Shown: positions 33,688 through 43,089, counted from the first letter of the stretch. The stretch is DNA of 64,000 nucleotides from Desulfobacterium sp. (GCA_030145245.1 JAQYWC010000044.1:62001-126000), one strand, 5' to 3'. The notes: generated from the sequence alone by a model not told the origin. Translations and numbers: made by a program.

Positions 33688-34563
33688 ATGGCAGAGGACA
33701 AAGGATTCGATATCATCACGGTTCCGTTTCTTTCGACCCGTAAACTCCAAGGGCTCAACTTTCTGAGGACGCCTGCAACCTGTTGCTTCAGGCGACACTT
33801 CCGGGGAGGCCTGCGCTCCCACATCTTTGAGCTGATCCTGACCAGGGATCTGGAGACAGAACAAACAGGAACGCTCAAGGACAACATCCGGCAATTCCCC
33901 AGGGCCAGGCCCACGCGGATGCTGAGGGTGCTTCGAACCCGGTTCGACTCTCTGGACCAGGCCCTCAGGGAGATCAAAAGATACAGACTCCTCCTGAAAT
34001 TCCTTGGCCCAGGCCTTGTTGCAAAAAGCGAGGAGTTCATTGTCGAATACCGCGCATACGGCCAGAGGGAGATCCTGCTGTGCGGGCTCCAGGAGTATAT
34101 CACAGGAACGATCCTCGATCCCTGGCACCTTGCCGGAAAAGAAGCGCTCAAACACTTTTACAAACCCAATGCCACCACCCCATGCCACGGATTTGTCACC
34201 CGGGCGGTAAAGGAGATCAAAACATTTGTTGGGGCCGTGCGGGCCATGATTCAAGCCACAGGCCATATTCCGGACCTTGCAGGTGTCGGTAACCTCATGC
34301 TGACCCCTGAAGGCGGGTTAAAACTTGTGGACATCAACAACATCATTGAAATAAAGCAGGATTCAACCATCCACCTGGACGACAGGGGCTACCCCTGCTG
34401 CGACAAATCCATGGAGGTTCTCTTCATTCTTGAGCAGAAAATTCTTCAACAACCGGTTTCCATGGACGACCCGCTCTATAAGCAATTCTTTACCCCTGAA
34501 AGAAGAGACCGGGTCAAAACCCTTGAACAGGCCTTTTTCAAGCGCCTCAATAATGTTCCATGA
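33688..34563 (+). CDS. Protein-kinase-fold-like hypothetical protein
   Basis: 291 residues from ATG 33688 (GGTGAGG before it); a GTG at 33661 would add 9. The sequence GVGNLMLTPEGGLKLVDINNI (about 205-225; the first 18 residues are the telling part) resembles the catalytic-loop Asn and metal-binding Asp region of small-molecule kinases and YrbL-like proteins (N...LVD), but the catalytic HxD is replaced by PDLAGVGN. RRHFRGGLRSHIF near residue 45 could be a glycine-rich loop. It may be a degenerate or distant kinase. Its 3' end overlaps the convergent MBL gene by 17 bases. Function unknown. Confidence 0.72.
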   Translation: MAEDKGFDIITVPFLSTRKLQGLNFLRTPATCCFRRHFRGGLRSHIFELILTRDLETEQTGTLKDNIRQFPRARPTRMLRVLRTRFDSLDQALREIKRYRLLLKFLGPGLVAKSEEFIVEYRAYGQREILLCGLQEYITGTILDPWHLAGKEALKHFYKPNATTPCHGFVTRAVKEIKTFVGAVRAMIQATGHIPDLAGVGNLMLTPEGGLKLVDINNIIEIKQDSTIHLDDRGYPCCDKSMEVLFILEQKILQQPVSMDDPLYKQFFTPERRDRVKTLEQAFFKRLNNVP

Positions 34564-35245
34564 CCGAGCACCACCGCTCATACTCGGTTGCAACCGGAAG
34601 GCCCTGCTTTGCCATGGCCGCCACCAGGAAGGGATGGTTAAACCGCACATAGGGATTGACCTTGAACTCATCCGCCAGGGTGGACACCACATGACCGGGA
34701 TCGTAATTATCAAGGTAGTCGTCAATATGGGGGTTATCCGGTTCAATGGTCCTTGCAAAAGCCATGGACTGCCTGACATAATCATGGCCGGCATAGATCA
34801 AACTCTCCCCGGGAAACGAGGTCAAAAGCTTGATGGAACGAAAAAACCCCTCCAGATCCCCGGAAAAACAATTGCCCACGGTTCCGTTGAACAGGGTGTC
34901 GCCGGTGATAAGACGGTGACCGGCCTTGAAACTCAGACAGTCGTCCATGTGTCCCGGGGTGTGAAAGACAAGCAGGCGCTCCTTGTCGATTTCAATGAAC
35001 CCGCGCGCTTTCAGGTCACGGCAATCCAGGAACTTCGCCCCGGTGAGCTTAAGCATCTTTTTGTTTCCCTGGACATGGTCGTAATGGGAGTGGGTGTTGG
35101 TCACAATCTCAATGGTCACCCCCCTGGCATCGGCAAAGGCGACCATCTCATCCACGGCACCCGGGTCGATGGCAACGGCATGCTCGGTCCCGTAGACAAG
35201 GTAGCCCAGGTTGTCTGACGAGTAGAAAAACTGTTGAACCTCCAT
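34547..35245 (-). CDS. MBL-fold hydrolase, glyoxalase II-like
   Basis: 232 residues. Metal motif THSHYDHVQGN (about 55-65), then HTPGHMDDCLSF and TGDTLFNG, and the late YAGHDY, the layout of hydroxyacylglutathione hydrolase relatives. The ATG at 35245 is 6 bases after GGAGG; the ATG at 35251 is too close. The substrate may be a thioester; it is not decided. Confidence 0.85.
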   Translation of the reverse strand: MEVQQFFYSSDNLGYLVYGTEHAVAIDPGAVDEMVAFADARGVTIEIVTNTHSHYDHVQGNKKMLKLTGAKFLDCRDLKARGFIEIDKERLLVFHTPGHMDDCLSFKAGHRLITGDTLFNGTVGNCFSGDLEGFFRSIKLLTSFPGESLIYAGHDYVRQSMAFARTIEPDNPHIDDYLDNYDPGHVVSTLADEFKVNPYVRFNHPFLVAAMAKQGLPVATEYERWCSVMEHY

Positions 35246-35384
35246 GATCATCCTCCGTTATTTTCTTGCATTTCCAATTTAAACAGGGTATCTGCCCCAG
35301 ATCATGATTATAAAGACCATCTCCGGATTTCAGGAATACCATGGAACCGGTTCAGAAACAAACATTGTAGAATATGAGGAACCA

Positions 35385-35984
35385 ATGAAGTCAATTTGCG
35401 TGTTCTGCGGGTCAAGCCCGGGAAGAGAGCCCCTGTATGTTGAAACCGCGGTCAAACTTGGAAAGACACTTGCCCAGCGAGATATCCGGCTCGTATACGG
35501 CGGCGCAAGTGTCGGCACAATGGGAGCCACTGCGGTTTCCGTTCTGAAAAACGGCGGCAGTGTCACCGGGGTGATCACCACACAGCTCGTTAACATGGAG
35601 GTGGCCAACACCGATCTGACCGACCTGAGAATCGTTGACACCATGCACGACAGAAAGGCCATGATGGCAGAGTTGTCCGACGGGTTCATCGCCCTTCCGG
35701 GCGGATTCGGCACCATTGAAGAGCTGTTTGAGGCCATCACCTGGGCCCAGCTCGGCATTCAGAAAAAACCCTGCGGCATCCTGAACGTCGGCGGCTACTA
35801 CGACAAGCTTCTGGAATTCATCGATCATATGATCGACCACGAATTTGTCAAATCGGATTACCGGGAACTCATCAAGGTCGATGATACCCCCGAAGGCCTG
35901 ATCGAACAATTTAACGATTACACCCCCGTGACCGTGGACAAAGCCAAGTGGGTGCTGTCGGCCACCAGCCCGGTTTTCCAATAG
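35385..35984 (+). CDS. LOG-family (TIGR00730) nucleotide phosphoribohydrolase
   Basis: 199 residues from ATG 35385 (GAGGA just before). Begins MKSICVFCGSSPG and carries the LOG signature PGGFGTIEE and MHDRKAMM. Family enzymes cleave nucleoside 5'-monophosphates to base and ribose-5-phosphate (cytokinin-type activation in plants). An upstream ATG at 35304 adds 27 unrelated residues. Single gene. Confidence 0.9.
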   Translation: MKSICVFCGSSPGREPLYVETAVKLGKTLAQRDIRLVYGGASVGTMGATAVSVLKNGGSVTGVITTQLVNMEVANTDLTDLRIVDTMHDRKAMMAELSDGFIALPGGFGTIEELFEAITWAQLGIQKKPCGILNVGGYYDKLLEFIDHMIDHEFVKSDYRELIKVDDTPEGLIEQFNDYTPVTVDKAKWVLSATSPVFQ

Positions 35985-36121
35985 GGTAGCCCAATTCGTC
36001 CCTGCCCATCATGACATGCTGTTGAAGGGCAGGGGCAGCGCCTCCCCAGACTCCCCAAACACGGCCGGACAAAAATACAACGCTGGTTTCATAAACATTC
36101 ACAGGGCATGTTTTTTTTGTT

Positions 36122-36150
36122 TTGACACACTATTTCGGCTGGCGTACAAT
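36122..36150 (+). promoter_or_regulatory. Strong sigma-70 promoter for the GAF-YeiH gene
   Basis: TTGACA at 36122, a 17-base spacer and TACAAT at 36145, close to the ideal. The transcript would carry a leader of about 240 bases before the ATG at 36398. The rest of the 35985-36397 gap holds a CCTGCCC/GGGCAGG hairpin (36001-36033) and a small GATGAG/CTCATC hairpin near 36324; no gene is seen. Confidence 0.65.
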
Positions 36151-36397
36151 CAAAGCTGTTTAATTTTCAAACAACGAATTCCCATCAGTTGAATCAACAA
36201 GAGAGACGGGTTACGATTTCTGACGATTCAATTCTCTTTTCTATCGACTTTACTTAAAGAACACCCCCAGACTTTCCCCTTGAAAAATGTCTCATTTTTT
36301 TTGCAAGTGCGGGCTTTTCATTGCGATGAGAAATACTCATCAACCCTCACCTTTTTCCTATACATAACAACCATAAAGAGGAATCAAAGGAGGAACA

Positions 36398-37789
36398 ATG
36401 GGTTATCTTAATGCTTTGTTGTCAGATATAGCAAAAAAGAGCACGAGAATTCTGAAAGCAAATTTGAGCATCACAATTCGATATGACGATGCGAAGGAAG
36501 AGTTGAGAACGCCTGGGAAACAAGATGATGAAAAAGCCCCCGAATACGACAGCAAAATTGAGCTCGGACCGGATCCCAGCGTCCGTTCCAGCCTGTACAT
36601 GCCCGTGACAACCAGAAAAGGAAAAGAGCTGGGTACCATAGAGGTATTCAATAAAAAATCAGGTGAGCCGTTTACCGAAGAAGACAAAAACGTGTTGGAA
36701 AAACTTTCCAGAGAAATTGGGGGTGTTATCGACACCTCCAACAGGTGGAGTTCTTGCATACCGGGGCTCTGCCTGGTAGGAGGAATAATTCTGTTCAGCA
36801 CTCTCATTCACGGGCTGCTCCCAGGCGATTCAAAAAAAGTAATCGGCGATGTCTTAATTGCCCTTCTCCTGGGTTTACTCATCAACAATTGTTTTATCAT
36901 CCCCATTAAAATGATTCCCGGAATACGGTTTGCCCTCAGACAGATGCTTCGCCTGGCCGTTGTTCTTTTAGGATGCCGCCTGGCCTTCACCCAGCTCATC
37001 GCCGTTGGTGGCAAGGCCGTCATCATGGTGACAATCTTAATATCAGTCGCACTGGCAGTATCATATTTCCTGGGACGAATTGCCAAAATCCCGCCAAAGC
37101 TGGCAATACTTCTCGGAGTAGGAACAGCAGTATGCGGCAATACAGCCATAGCGGCCATCGCCCCAGTCATAGATGCGAAAGGCAATGATTTCACTTTTGC
37201 TATTGCCACCAATACATTGATCGGAACGGCAGCAGTCTTTGTCTTTCCTATAATTGGGCATTACCTTGGATTTTCCGATGCACTCTTTGGCACCTGGGTG
37301 GGCACGGCAGTAAATGACACCTCACAGGTTATTGCCACTGGATTTTCCTTCAGCCAGCAAGCGGGAGAGATGGCCACAATAATCAAACTGACCCGGAATG
37401 CCATGATGGCATTTGTACTTGTAGCAATGGGAATGATTTACGCCCACTCCACAGAAAACCAGACAGAAAAAAAGACGCTGTCGTTAAAAGAACGCTTCAT
37501 CAAATCGATCCCCATGTTTGTCCTGGGATTTTTGGTGATGGCGCTGTTAAATACTTTCGGCGTTTTCACCTGGGTCTCGGAAGTGATCAATTACGATGTC
37601 CAATCACTCATCAAAAAGGTCTGCAAACTTCTGATCCTGGGTGCCATGGCCGGCGTCGGATTGGGAACCAGTTTTTCCCAAATGCAAAAAACCGGAATCA
37701 GACCGGTTCTTGTGGGGGTTACCACGGCACTGACAACGGCTTTGCTAAGCCTGTCATTGATATATTTCCTGGGCCCTGCAGGACAATAG
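36398..37789 (+). CDS. YeiH-family putative sulfate exporter with N-terminal GAF-like domain
   Basis: 463 residues. Residues 1-115 are soluble and look like half a GAF domain (SLYMPVTTRKGKELGTIEVFNKKSGEPFTEEDKNVLEKLSR; only parts quoted as proof). Residues 120-463 form the ten-segment UPF0324/YeiH membrane protein, with GVGTAVCGNTAIAA, VGTAVNDTSQV and the GMAGVGLGTSF motif. YeiH proteins export sulfate or related anions. The fusion to a ligand-sensing domain is unusual and would let a cytosolic small molecule gate transport. GGAGG RBS. Long leader behind a strong promoter. Confidence 0.87.
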   Translation: MGYLNALLSDIAKKSTRILKANLSITIRYDDAKEELRTPGKQDDEKAPEYDSKIELGPDPSVRSSLYMPVTTRKGKELGTIEVFNKKSGEPFTEEDKNVLEKLSREIGGVIDTSNRWSSCIPGLCLVGGIILFSTLIHGLLPGDSKKVIGDVLIALLLGLLINNCFIIPIKMIPGIRFALRQMLRLAVVLLGCRLAFTQLIAVGGKAVIMVTILISVALAVSYFLGRIAKIPPKLAILLGVGTAVCGNTAIAAIAPVIDAKGNDFTFAIATNTLIGTAAVFVFPIIGHYLGFSDALFGTWVGTAVNDTSQVIATGFSFSQQAGEMATIIKLTRNAMMAFVLVAMGMIYAHSTENQTEKKTLSLKERFIKSIPMFVLGFLVMALLNTFGVFTWVSEVINYDVQSLIKKVCKLLILGAMAGVGLGTSFSQMQKTGIRPVLVGVTTALTTALLSLSLIYFLGPAGQ

Positions 37790-37812
37790 CTTCAAGAACC
37801 CACCGGATTAGG

Positions 37813-37874
37813 GAAAGCTACAGCATCCATTTTTCCAAGATGGGGGACAAGGGCAAATGGATGCCGTAGCTTTC
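37813..37874. terminator. Long bidirectional hairpin between convergent genes
   Basis: A 20-base arm at 37813-37832 (GAAAGCTACAGCATCCATTT) pairs with 37855-37874 with a single mismatch, around a 22-base loop. It lies between the YeiH-type gene and the opposite chemoreceptor gene and can end transcription from both sides. Confidence 0.65.
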
Positions 37875-37882
37875 GTTCGTCA

Positions 37883-39883
37883 TCAGACCTTGAATTTATC
37901 CACAATCCCGGAGAGCTGGGCCGACATCTCTGTCAGATTTTCCGCGCTCAGCCGTACCTGGTCGCTTCCGTTGGACATTTCGTTGGCCTCGATATTAACC
38001 TGGGCGATATCTTTGGTGATCTCTTCTGCCACGGAAGAGCTCTGGTTGATGTTCTCATTGACCTCCTGGATCCCCTGGGAGGCCTGGTTGATATTGGTTG
38101 AAATTTCCCTTGTGGCCGTTGACTGCTCTTCCACCGCCGCTGCAATGGTGGCAACAATGTCGTTGACCCCGTTGATCACATTGGAGATCTCATCAATCTC
38201 GGTAAGGGATACTGCGGTTGAGTTCTGAACTTCTTCGATCTGGATCTTGATATCAAGGGTCGCCCGGGCCGTCTGCAGCGCCAGGTCTTTAATCTCGTTT
38301 GCCACCACGGCAAACCCCCTGCCCGCCTCCCCTGCCCTTGCCGCCTCAATGGTTGCATTCAGGGCAAGAAGATTCGTCTGCTCCGAGATATCCGTGATGG
38401 CTTCCGTAACCGTCCCAATGGCCTGGGCAGCCTTACCCAGTTCCGCCATCCGGGTTGCGGCGGTCCTGGATTTATCCACGGCTTCAACGGAAATCCCCCT
38501 TGCCTGCTCGGCATTCTGGGCAATCTCATTGATGGTGGAGGTCATCTCTTCCGCTGCCGCAGCCACCATGGTCGTGTTGGTCGAGCTCTGCTCCATGGCC
38601 GCTGCCACGGAATTGAGGTTGGCGCTCATCTCCTCGGCCGCAGTTGCAACACTGTTGGCACGGGTTGCCGAGTTCTCGGCCCCCGAGGACATCTGGATCG
38701 CAATGCCAGAAAGTTCGGTGGAGGAGTGGTCCACCTGTCCTGCGTTCTCCCCGATCTGTTTGATGATCAGTTGAAGCTTTTCGATAAAGGTGTTGAACCA
38801 GGTGGCAAGCTCACCGATCTCATCTTTGCTTGTCACAGCAAGGCGCATGGTCAGATCCCCCTCACCTTCGGCAATGTCTTTTAGTCCTGCCACAGCAGAG
38901 TTGAGGGGTCTTACGATGGTCCGGGACAGAAGAAGCACCAGGACAACGGTCAGGGCAATGGAGATCGCCCCGATAATCAGGGTGGCGTTCCGGATGGAGT
39001 GTACGGCGGCCTGGAACTCCTCGGCATCCTGGGTGGAGGCGACATACCAGTCGTTGAGCCCCACCGGGGCATATCCTGAGATCTTGTCAACGCCCTTAAA
39101 GGTGTATTCATCCACCCCACGCTTCCCGGATATCATTTTTTCTGTAAAATCGACCATCTCCTTGAGTTTAAAAACGTTCAGGGACAGGATATGCTTTTCC
39201 TCGGGATGGGCCATTATCGTACCCTGCTTGTTTACCATGAACCCGTAACCGGTGTTGCCGATTTTCCTGTTTGAAACAAGCTGGGTAATATGCCGGGCTT
39301 TGATAACAAGGCAGAAACTGCCCACCAGATCGCCATTGTAGGAATTAACAGGGGCGCTTATGACGCAGATCAATGCCCCGGTTGACTTGGAACGTACCAT
39401 ATCGCCAATGGACGTCTTCCTTGTGTTCACCATCTCTTTAAAATATCCCCGGTCTGCCACGCTGAAGTCAGAGTAGGCTCCCCCCCCTTCCCTGACCCCG
39501 GAAATCGCATAGCCTTTGACATCGGTGACAAAAAAACCTTCATAGTCATTATTAAACTCGTTAAAGGTGTTCCTGAGGTTCCGGGTCAGAGCGGAAACAG
39601 CCTGGCCTAATTCATCCTCATTTCCCTGGTGTTTCAGGGTGGCCGCCCTTATCACCTGGTCCTTTGCGGCCAGGGTCTTTGCCAGGGTGATATCGGCCGA
39701 AAGAATATGGTTGGTCAGGCGTGCAAGATCTGTTGCAACATCACTGGCCTGATTTTTTGACAGGGTTGTGAGAGCCCTGGAGGCCTTGTTCATGGAGATC
39801 CCGCCCACAATCACCAGAGGAATAAGAACAACAAGGATTCCTCCGGCAACAAGCTTAAAACCAATGGATTGAACTTTTTTCAT
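37883..39883 (-). CDS. Methyl-accepting chemotaxis protein with dCache domain
   Basis: 666 residues: N-terminal membrane segment (about 8-30), periplasmic sensory domain (about 35-310) with double-Cache features ([36 protein letters not shown]), second membrane segment (about 312-335), HAMP (about 336-390) and a signalling domain whose hairpin tip is [23 protein letters not shown]. It lacks a CheR pentapeptide at the C-terminus. The Cache domain would bind a small organic acid or amine. The gene lies 334 bases after a sigma-54 activator gene and has a candidate sigma-54 promoter. Confidence 0.92.
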   Translation of the reverse strand: MKKVQSIGFKLVAGGILVVLIPLVIVGGISMNKASRALTTLSKNQASDVATDLARLTNHILSADITLAKTLAAKDQVIRAATLKHQGNEDELGQAVSALTRNLRNTFNEFNNDYEGFFVTDVKGYAISGVREGGGAYSDFSVADRGYFKEMVNTRKTSIGDMVRSKSTGALICVISAPVNSYNGDLVGSFCLVIKARHITQLVSNRKIGNTGYGFMVNKQGTIMAHPEEKHILSLNVFKLKEMVDFTEKMISGKRGVDEYTFKGVDKISGYAPVGLNDWYVASTQDAEEFQAAVHSIRNATLIIGAISIALTVVLVLLLSRTIVRPLNSAVAGLKDIAEGEGDLTMRLAVTSKDEIGELATWFNTFIEKLQLIIKQIGENAGQVDHSSTELSGIAIQMSSGAENSATRANSVATAAEEMSANLNSVAAAMEQSSTNTTMVAAAAEEMTSTINEIAQNAEQARGISVEAVDKSRTAATRMAELGKAAQAIGTVTEAITDISEQTNLLALNATIEAARAGEAGRGFAVVANEIKDLALQTARATLDIKIQIEEVQNSTAVSLTEIDEISNVINGVNDIVATIAAAVEEQSTATREISTNINQASQGIQEVNENINQSSSVAEEITKDIAQVNIEANEMSNGSDQVRLSAENLTEMSAQLSGIVDKFKV

Positions 39884-40000
39884 AATCGTACCCCTTTGTT
39901 ACTGGATCGTTCTGCAACGCAATGGCAATGATCCGGTCTGCGTCATACCGCTGATCCCTCACCAGAACAGCGACAATAGAACTAAAGACCATTCATAAAG

Positions 40001-40014
40001 GCAAAAAGTATACC
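40001..40014 (-). promoter_or_regulatory. Candidate sigma-54 promoter of the chemoreceptor gene
   Basis: Minus strand GGTATACTTTTTGC: GG and GC separated by 10 bases, TTGC end conserved. It lies 118 bases before the chemoreceptor start. Confidence 0.5.
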
Positions 40015-40107
40015 TCCTGCGATACAAAGCTTGTAAACAACTGGATTTAAGGGGATTATTTCAAATACAGACGATAACTGCTTCCCGGGGGAAACACCTC
40101 CAAAAAC

Positions 40108-40122
40108 GGGGAACAATTCCCC
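40108..40122. promoter_or_regulatory. Palindromic site 1, possible activator binding
   Basis: GGGGAACAATTCCCC, a 15-base dyad, about 100 bases upstream of the candidate sigma-54 promoter. It shares the form GGGGAANNATTCCYC-like (GGGGAA-N3-TTCCYC) with the site at 40177. Confidence 0.5.
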
Positions 40123-40176
40123 ATTCAAGGGGAATGTTTTACGACAACCCGCTGAAACAACGTTTTTTTGCAACAA

Positions 40177-40195
40177 TTGGGGAATTATTCCTCAA
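40177..40195. promoter_or_regulatory. Palindromic site 2, possible activator binding
   Basis: TTGGGGAATTATTCCTCAA, the second dyad of the same form, 71 bases (about seven helix turns) from site 1. The pair lies in the usual position of an upstream activating sequence. Confidence 0.5.
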
Positions 40196-40217
40196 TTTGC
40201 GGACAGATCCCCCATGG

Positions 40218-41990
40218 TCATTCCCGAATCAATCCGTAGGATTTTATCTTTGCTCCAAGGGTTTTCCGATCGATTCCAAGCAGGGATGCCACCCTGGTCC
40301 TGTGCCATTGATTTTTTTCCAGCGCATCCAGGATCACCCGCTTTTCAAGCCTGTCCACCATGGTTCTGAGACTTTCACCGGACGGATCCCCGGGAAGCGG
40401 AACCGTTTTCCCTGCCTCTTTCCTGCCATTTTCCGATTTTTCCAGAAAATCGAGGACGTTCAATGTATGGTAGCGTTTTAAAACATTCTGAAGCTCCCTG
40501 ACATTGCCGGGCCAGTGGTAACCATGGAACCTCTCAAGGATATTTCCGGGCAGGGAACAGGATTCAGGCATTTTATCGCAAAAATAGTCGACGAGTAAGG
40601 GAATATCTTCTTTTCTATCCCTCAGGGGGGGCAGGTGAATCGAGAGCACATGGATCCTGAAATAAAAATCAGATCGCATACGGCCCTGTTCAACCAGCTG
40701 TAAGAGATTTTTGTTGGTGGCCCCGACAATCCGAAAATCGTTCTTTTTCACCTGGGTGCTTCCCACCGGAGAGTAGCCACCGCCGTCAATGGCCCGGAGC
40801 AGCTTTCCCTGGAGGGTCAGTCCGATGTCTCCGATTTCGTCCAGAAACAGTGTCCCTTTATGGGCCACATCGAGAAAACCCTGCTTATCCCGGTCTGCAT
40901 TGGAAAAGGCCCCTTTTTTATAGCCGAAGAATTCGCTCTCGATCAGATTTTCGGGTATGGCGCTGCAGTTTACCGGAACAAAATTGTGTTCTTTTCTGTC
41001 GCTCAACTCATGGACGGCCCTGGCAACGAGCTCTTTTCCCGTTCCTGATTCTCCTTGTACGATCACGCTGGCACCGGTTGCCCCAGCCTTGGCAATGAGA
41101 CTGTACACGGACTGCATGGCAACGCTTTTTCCCACAATGTTACCAAAACGATAGGTCTGTCCCACGGCCTTTTTAAGGTAGAGATTCTCTTTTTCCAGAA
41201 ATGCCTTATGCGCCAGAAGATTCTTTTCCCGGCGTTTACTATCCGTGATATCGATGAGGGTTGAACACTGCCTTTCAACCCGGCCGTTCTTCAGCTCCGG
41301 GCTGGTCATGCAGTAGTACCACCGGCCGTCCAGGGGGCTTTTTACCTCCCATGAGAGGGTCTTCCCCCTGAAAACCCCATCCATCCTGCACCAGGGACAG
41401 GGACGCTCAAGCCCGTGGAGGACTGAGAAGCAAAACTGACCTGTTGCATCATGGCCGGTTCGCTCAACCAGGGCCCGGTTCATGAAATCAATTTTATACT
41501 CCCGGGTGCTGGTATAGACAAATCCCTTAAATGCATTGACAAAGGCTCTCAGCCTGGCCGCCGTCTCGGCCAGTTCCGTCTCTACCCCTTTACGGTGGCT
41601 GATCTCTTCAATAATGCCTTCCACATGGGGAAGATAACCATTAAAGCCAGTGTTCAGGACAAGGCTGACCCTGGCAATAAAACGGGTCCCGTCCTTTTGA
41701 GTAAACTCTTTTTCAATGAAACCATGCCCTGTTTCTTCAAAAAATCCCTCGGGTCCAGCCCCGCTCCCATGGGAAGTGTCACAGAGAACCCGGGTAAGGC
41801 CCAGGTCAAGGTAGATGCACTCGTCTGGAAGATCATACCCGAACATCCTGGCGCAGGCAGGGTTTAGATCGAGGATCCTGCCGGAAACATCAGCCCTGAA
41901 TATGCCCACGGAAGAGTCCTGAAACAGCTTTGGGTAACCGCTGCCCCGGGCTGGAAAAACACGTTTTCTTGTCATTGATAAGTCAGGCAC
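40218..41990 (-). CDS. PAS-type sigma-54-dependent activator
   Basis: 590 residues: two PAS-like domains in the first 250 residues, AAA+ domain about 275-505 (Walker A GESGTGKE, Walker B LFLDEIGDIG), C-terminal Fis-type helix-turn-helix (WHRTRVASLLGIDRKTLGAKIKSYG). The sigma-54 contact loop is GAFSNA, not GAFTGA. No receiver domain. The GTG at 41990 is used because it follows the thioesterase stop by 3 bases, but there is no clear RBS; ATG at 41975 is an alternative. It is probably expressed with the thioesterase gene and may control the chemoreceptor gene downstream. Confidence 0.88.
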   Translation of the reverse strand: MPDLSMTRKRVFPARGSGYPKLFQDSSVGIFRADVSGRILDLNPACARMFGYDLPDECIYLDLGLTRVLCDTSHGSGAGPEGFFEETGHGFIEKEFTQKDGTRFIARVSLVLNTGFNGYLPHVEGIIEEISHRKGVETELAETAARLRAFVNAFKGFVYTSTREYKIDFMNRALVERTGHDATGQFCFSVLHGLERPCPWCRMDGVFRGKTLSWEVKSPLDGRWYYCMTSPELKNGRVERQCSTLIDITDSKRREKNLLAHKAFLEKENLYLKKAVGQTYRFGNIVGKSVAMQSVYSLIAKAGATGASVIVQGESGTGKELVARAVHELSDRKEHNFVPVNCSAIPENLIESEFFGYKKGAFSNADRDKQGFLDVAHKGTLFLDEIGDIGLTLQGKLLRAIDGGGYSPVGSTQVKKNDFRIVGATNKNLLQLVEQGRMRSDFYFRIHVLSIHLPPLRDRKEDIPLLVDYFCDKMPESCSLPGNILERFHGYHWPGNVRELQNVLKRYHTLNVLDFLEKSENGRKEAGKTVPLPGDPSGESLRTMVDRLEKRVILDALEKNQWHRTRVASLLGIDRKTLGAKIKSYGLIRE

Positions 41991-41993
41991 GGG

Positions 41994-42797
41994 TTAATTT
42001 TGGTTATCCATTGGTTTGTACTGGGCTATCTGCCTGGAAATGGCGACAAGCTCCCCTGATTCGTCCCAGAGTTCACCATCCTCTTCCAAAAGGCCGTTGT
42101 TGATGAACCGGGTTCTGAAAATGCACTTAAGCCAGTCGCCCTTTGGCAGATTCCGGGTGTTGACCGAATATTCAAGGGTGGGAACCCAGGCAACAAGCCC
42201 CTGACTTGAGATAACAGGGGGCGGAAACGTGTCTGCGATAAGGAGTATTGACAAGAAATCAAAGGGTCTCTCCTCCCTGAACCTTGCCCATCCCTTATGC
42301 TCTGATTTTGAGTTATTTGTATTGCCCGTCATCCAGCCCGTGCACCCAGGATCCAACCGGATATCGACCTGGTTGTAGACGGTGTACTCGGGCATGGGGG
42401 GAATTGGAACGCAGTCAGCCAGATCAGCCAGTTCCGGCGGCCCGGTTTCATATCGACGGGCACTATTGGTTTGCCCGGTTCTGGAAAAAGTGCCAAAGGC
42501 CCTGAGCCGCTCAATACCATCCTGGGTCAAACTGGCCTGGAACCGGTCGAACTGTTTTGAGCTGGCAATTTTTTCAACTGAAATATCAGCCTTTCCGGGT
42601 ATGCACCTGGAGATAAAATTAACCGTAACGATGGGGGCCAGGTGGTGTCCACCGGCCTTGATCATGGCATTGGCCATGATCGCCGTGAGATAACCGCCAT
42701 TGGCAATTCCATTTACCCCCCAGTTGGAAGCAATGGTTGTACTGAAACAGGAAGGTGCCTGTTGAACAAGGGATATGTCTTTGTCAAATTGATGCAT
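41994..42797 (-). CDS. Acyl-CoA thioesterase, TesB/hotdog-like
   Basis: 267 residues. The N-terminal hotdog half begins ASNWGVNGIANGGYLTAIMANAM and the second half has PPVISSQGLVAWVPTLEYSVNTRN and WDESGELVAISRQIAQYK, the layout of TesB-like and thioesterase-superfamily proteins. It would hydrolyse an acyl-CoA to free acid and CoA. AGGAG RBS. Cotranscribed with the sigma-54 activator gene. Confidence 0.82.
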   Translation of the reverse strand: MHQFDKDISLVQQAPSCFSTTIASNWGVNGIANGGYLTAIMANAMIKAGGHHLAPIVTVNFISRCIPGKADISVEKIASSKQFDRFQASLTQDGIERLRAFGTFSRTGQTNSARRYETGPPELADLADCVPIPPMPEYTVYNQVDIRLDPGCTGWMTGNTNNSKSEHKGWARFREERPFDFLSILLIADTFPPPVISSQGLVAWVPTLEYSVNTRNLPKGDWLKCIFRTRFINNGLLEEDGELWDESGELVAISRQIAQYKPMDNQN

Positions 42798-42823
42798 GGC
42801 TACTCCTATAGGATAGGAGGCTG

Positions 42824-42997
42824 CGCTTTGTCAAGAACAAGAATATCCGCCATTTTTTCCCCATGGGCGGCTGTGACGGCGCCAAGCCTGGCAGGAACTA
42901 CTACACCGAGTTCGCCCAGAAGGTCCCGGATGACTGTCTCATCCTTCACCTGGCCTGCGGGAAGTTCCACTTCTTCGACATGGACATGGGAGATATC
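42824..42997 (+). pseudogene. Remnant of hydroxylamine reductase/hybrid cluster protein gene (hcp)
   Basis: Translated in one frame this stretch reads VKNKNIRHFF, then GGCDGAKPGRNYYTEFAQKV and LACGKFHFFDMDMGDI, all highly characteristic of the C-terminal half of Hcp (including the Cys ligands of the hybrid cluster). Similarity stops abruptly after GDI, and no upstream part of hcp (about 550 codons) is present. It is therefore a broken fragment, not a functional gene, lying antisense between the thioesterase gene and the DsrE-like gene. Confidence 0.8.
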
Positions 42998-43044
42998 CGT
43001 CTCGGGCCGACGCCATATGGACAAGGATGGATTCCGCTGAAAAC

Positions 43045-43086
43045 AAAAAGGGCCGGCCCCCTCCATGGGAAGGAACCGGCCCGCTC
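43045..43086 (-). terminator. Intrinsic terminator of the DsrE-like gene
   Basis: On the minus strand GGGCCGG and CCGGCCC arms (43050-43056, 43076-43082) are followed by TTTTTGTTTTC. Good match to a rho-independent terminator just after the stop at 43090. Confidence 0.7.
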
Positions 43087-43089
43087 TTT

